In this document: positions 5,222 to 5,434 of the stretch, piece after piece | Position numbering within the stretch: position 1 is the first letter of the stretch | Layout: each line of letters begins with the position of its first letter | Source: Snowella sp031396835 | Lineage (GTDB): Bacteria; Cyanobacteriota; Cyanobacteriia; Cyanobacteriales; Microcystaceae | Length of the DNA: 5,434 bases | Direction of reading: 5' to 3' | Assembly (NCBI GenBank): GCA_031396835.1 | Contig: JANNLO010000216.1 | Location: forward strand, 1-5,434 | Position numbers and translations under genes: made by a program | The notes under the pieces: generated by a model | What the model was told of the DNA's origin: nothing | The model's database searches: none | Seen by the model: the letters and a program-made list of their open reading frames with translations, nothing else

Positions 5222-5324
5222 TCTTTTGTTTTCTATCAACGACTTCAGCATTAATAAAAATATAAAAGCGGAATCAATCTATTGCAAAAGCTAAATTAGG
5301 CGATCGCGTAGATTGTTCTGCTTA

Positions 5325-5434
5325 TTATTCAATGCCAATTACATATTTGCGCCACTCTTGATTATGTTCGCCGCTAGTATGTTTGACCAGTTCAAAATGT
5401 AGACTGCTATAAGGACGACGGGGTTGAATGTTTA
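5325..5434 (-). CDS. C-terminal end of an unidentified gene cut by the right edge
   Basis: On the minus strand a frame enters from the right edge and ends at a TAA at 5325-5327. It gives 35 visible residues, from NIQPRRPYSSLHFELVKH to EWRKYVIGIE. The composition is hydrophilic and protein-like, with no membrane segment. The lack of stops over 36 codons and the convergent position 103 bases after msrA fit a real gene end. I do not recognise the family. The 5222-5324 gap holds a HIP1 site at 5300-5307 and no clear terminator. Confidence 0.55.
   Translation of the reverse strand, partial: NIQPRRPYSSLHFELVKHTSGEHNQEWRKYVIGIE

Larger units (their letters stand above)
1290..5307. repeat. Dispersed HIP1 octamers (GCGATCGC), eight copies
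   Basis: The cyanobacterial Highly Iterated Palindrome occurs at 1290-1297, 1735-1742, 2058-2065, 3055-3062, 3247-3254, 3407-3414, 3979-3986 and 5300-5307. Less than one copy would be expected by chance in this length. Six lie inside hisN, hisC and ntcB; two lie between genes. None is seen in the cyclophilin, hicA, hicB or msrA genes. HIP1 marks the DNA as cyanobacterial; its function is still debated. Confidence 0.93.

Noticed and set aside
5275..5315. CAATCT/AGATTG inverted repeat after msrA considered as a terminator
   Set aside because: Six base pairs with a 29-base loop and no T run are too weak.
1..5434. CRISPR array, tRNA or rRNA genes
   Set aside because: No regularly spaced direct repeats and no cloverleaf or rRNA-like sequence were seen on either strand.

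Overview
The window looks like chromosomal DNA of a low-GC cyanobacterium. Three things point there: eight copies of the cyanobacterial HIP1 octamer (GCGATCGC), a LysR regulator that reads as NtcB, and a textbook NtcA-type nitrogen promoter in front of it. Genus cannot be fixed from the sequence. Most of the window is ordinary core metabolism; no wholly new system is evident. The parts most worth checking are the nitrogen-control promoter, the hisC-hisN pair beside it, and a small hicB-hicA module.

Left part (1-1012). Bases 1-140 resemble the end of an insertion sequence pointing off the left edge. The terminal-repeat-like sequence lies at 124-140, and a possible minus-strand start at 53 has a good ribosome site. 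Next come about 160 bases with no gene, a hairpin at 305-336, and a minus-strand cytosolic cyclophilin (344-838). The cyclophilin is strikingly like eukaryotic cyclophilin A and keeps every active-site residue.

Centre (1013-3960). hisC and hisN lie on the minus strand and overlap by 14 bases. They encode consecutive histidine steps: HisC makes histidinol phosphate and HisN dephosphorylates it. Divergent from hisC, across 160 bases, is a LysR-type gene called ntcB. Its upstream region has GTA-N8-TAC, exactly 22 bases, then TA-N3-T, the canonical NtcA-activated promoter. This suggests nitrogen limitation turns on NtcA, which turns on ntcB, whose product helps activate nitrate and nitrite assimilation genes elsewhere.

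Right part (3961-5434). Convergent with ntcB is a minus-strand hicB-hicA toxin-antitoxin pair, antitoxin first, with an 11-base overlap and a short HicB lacking a DNA-binding tail. Divergent from it is msrA, a full-length three-cysteine methionine sulfoxide reductase A for repair of oxidised proteins. The right edge cuts a minus-strand gene of which only the last 35 codons are visible (5325-5434); I do not recognise it.
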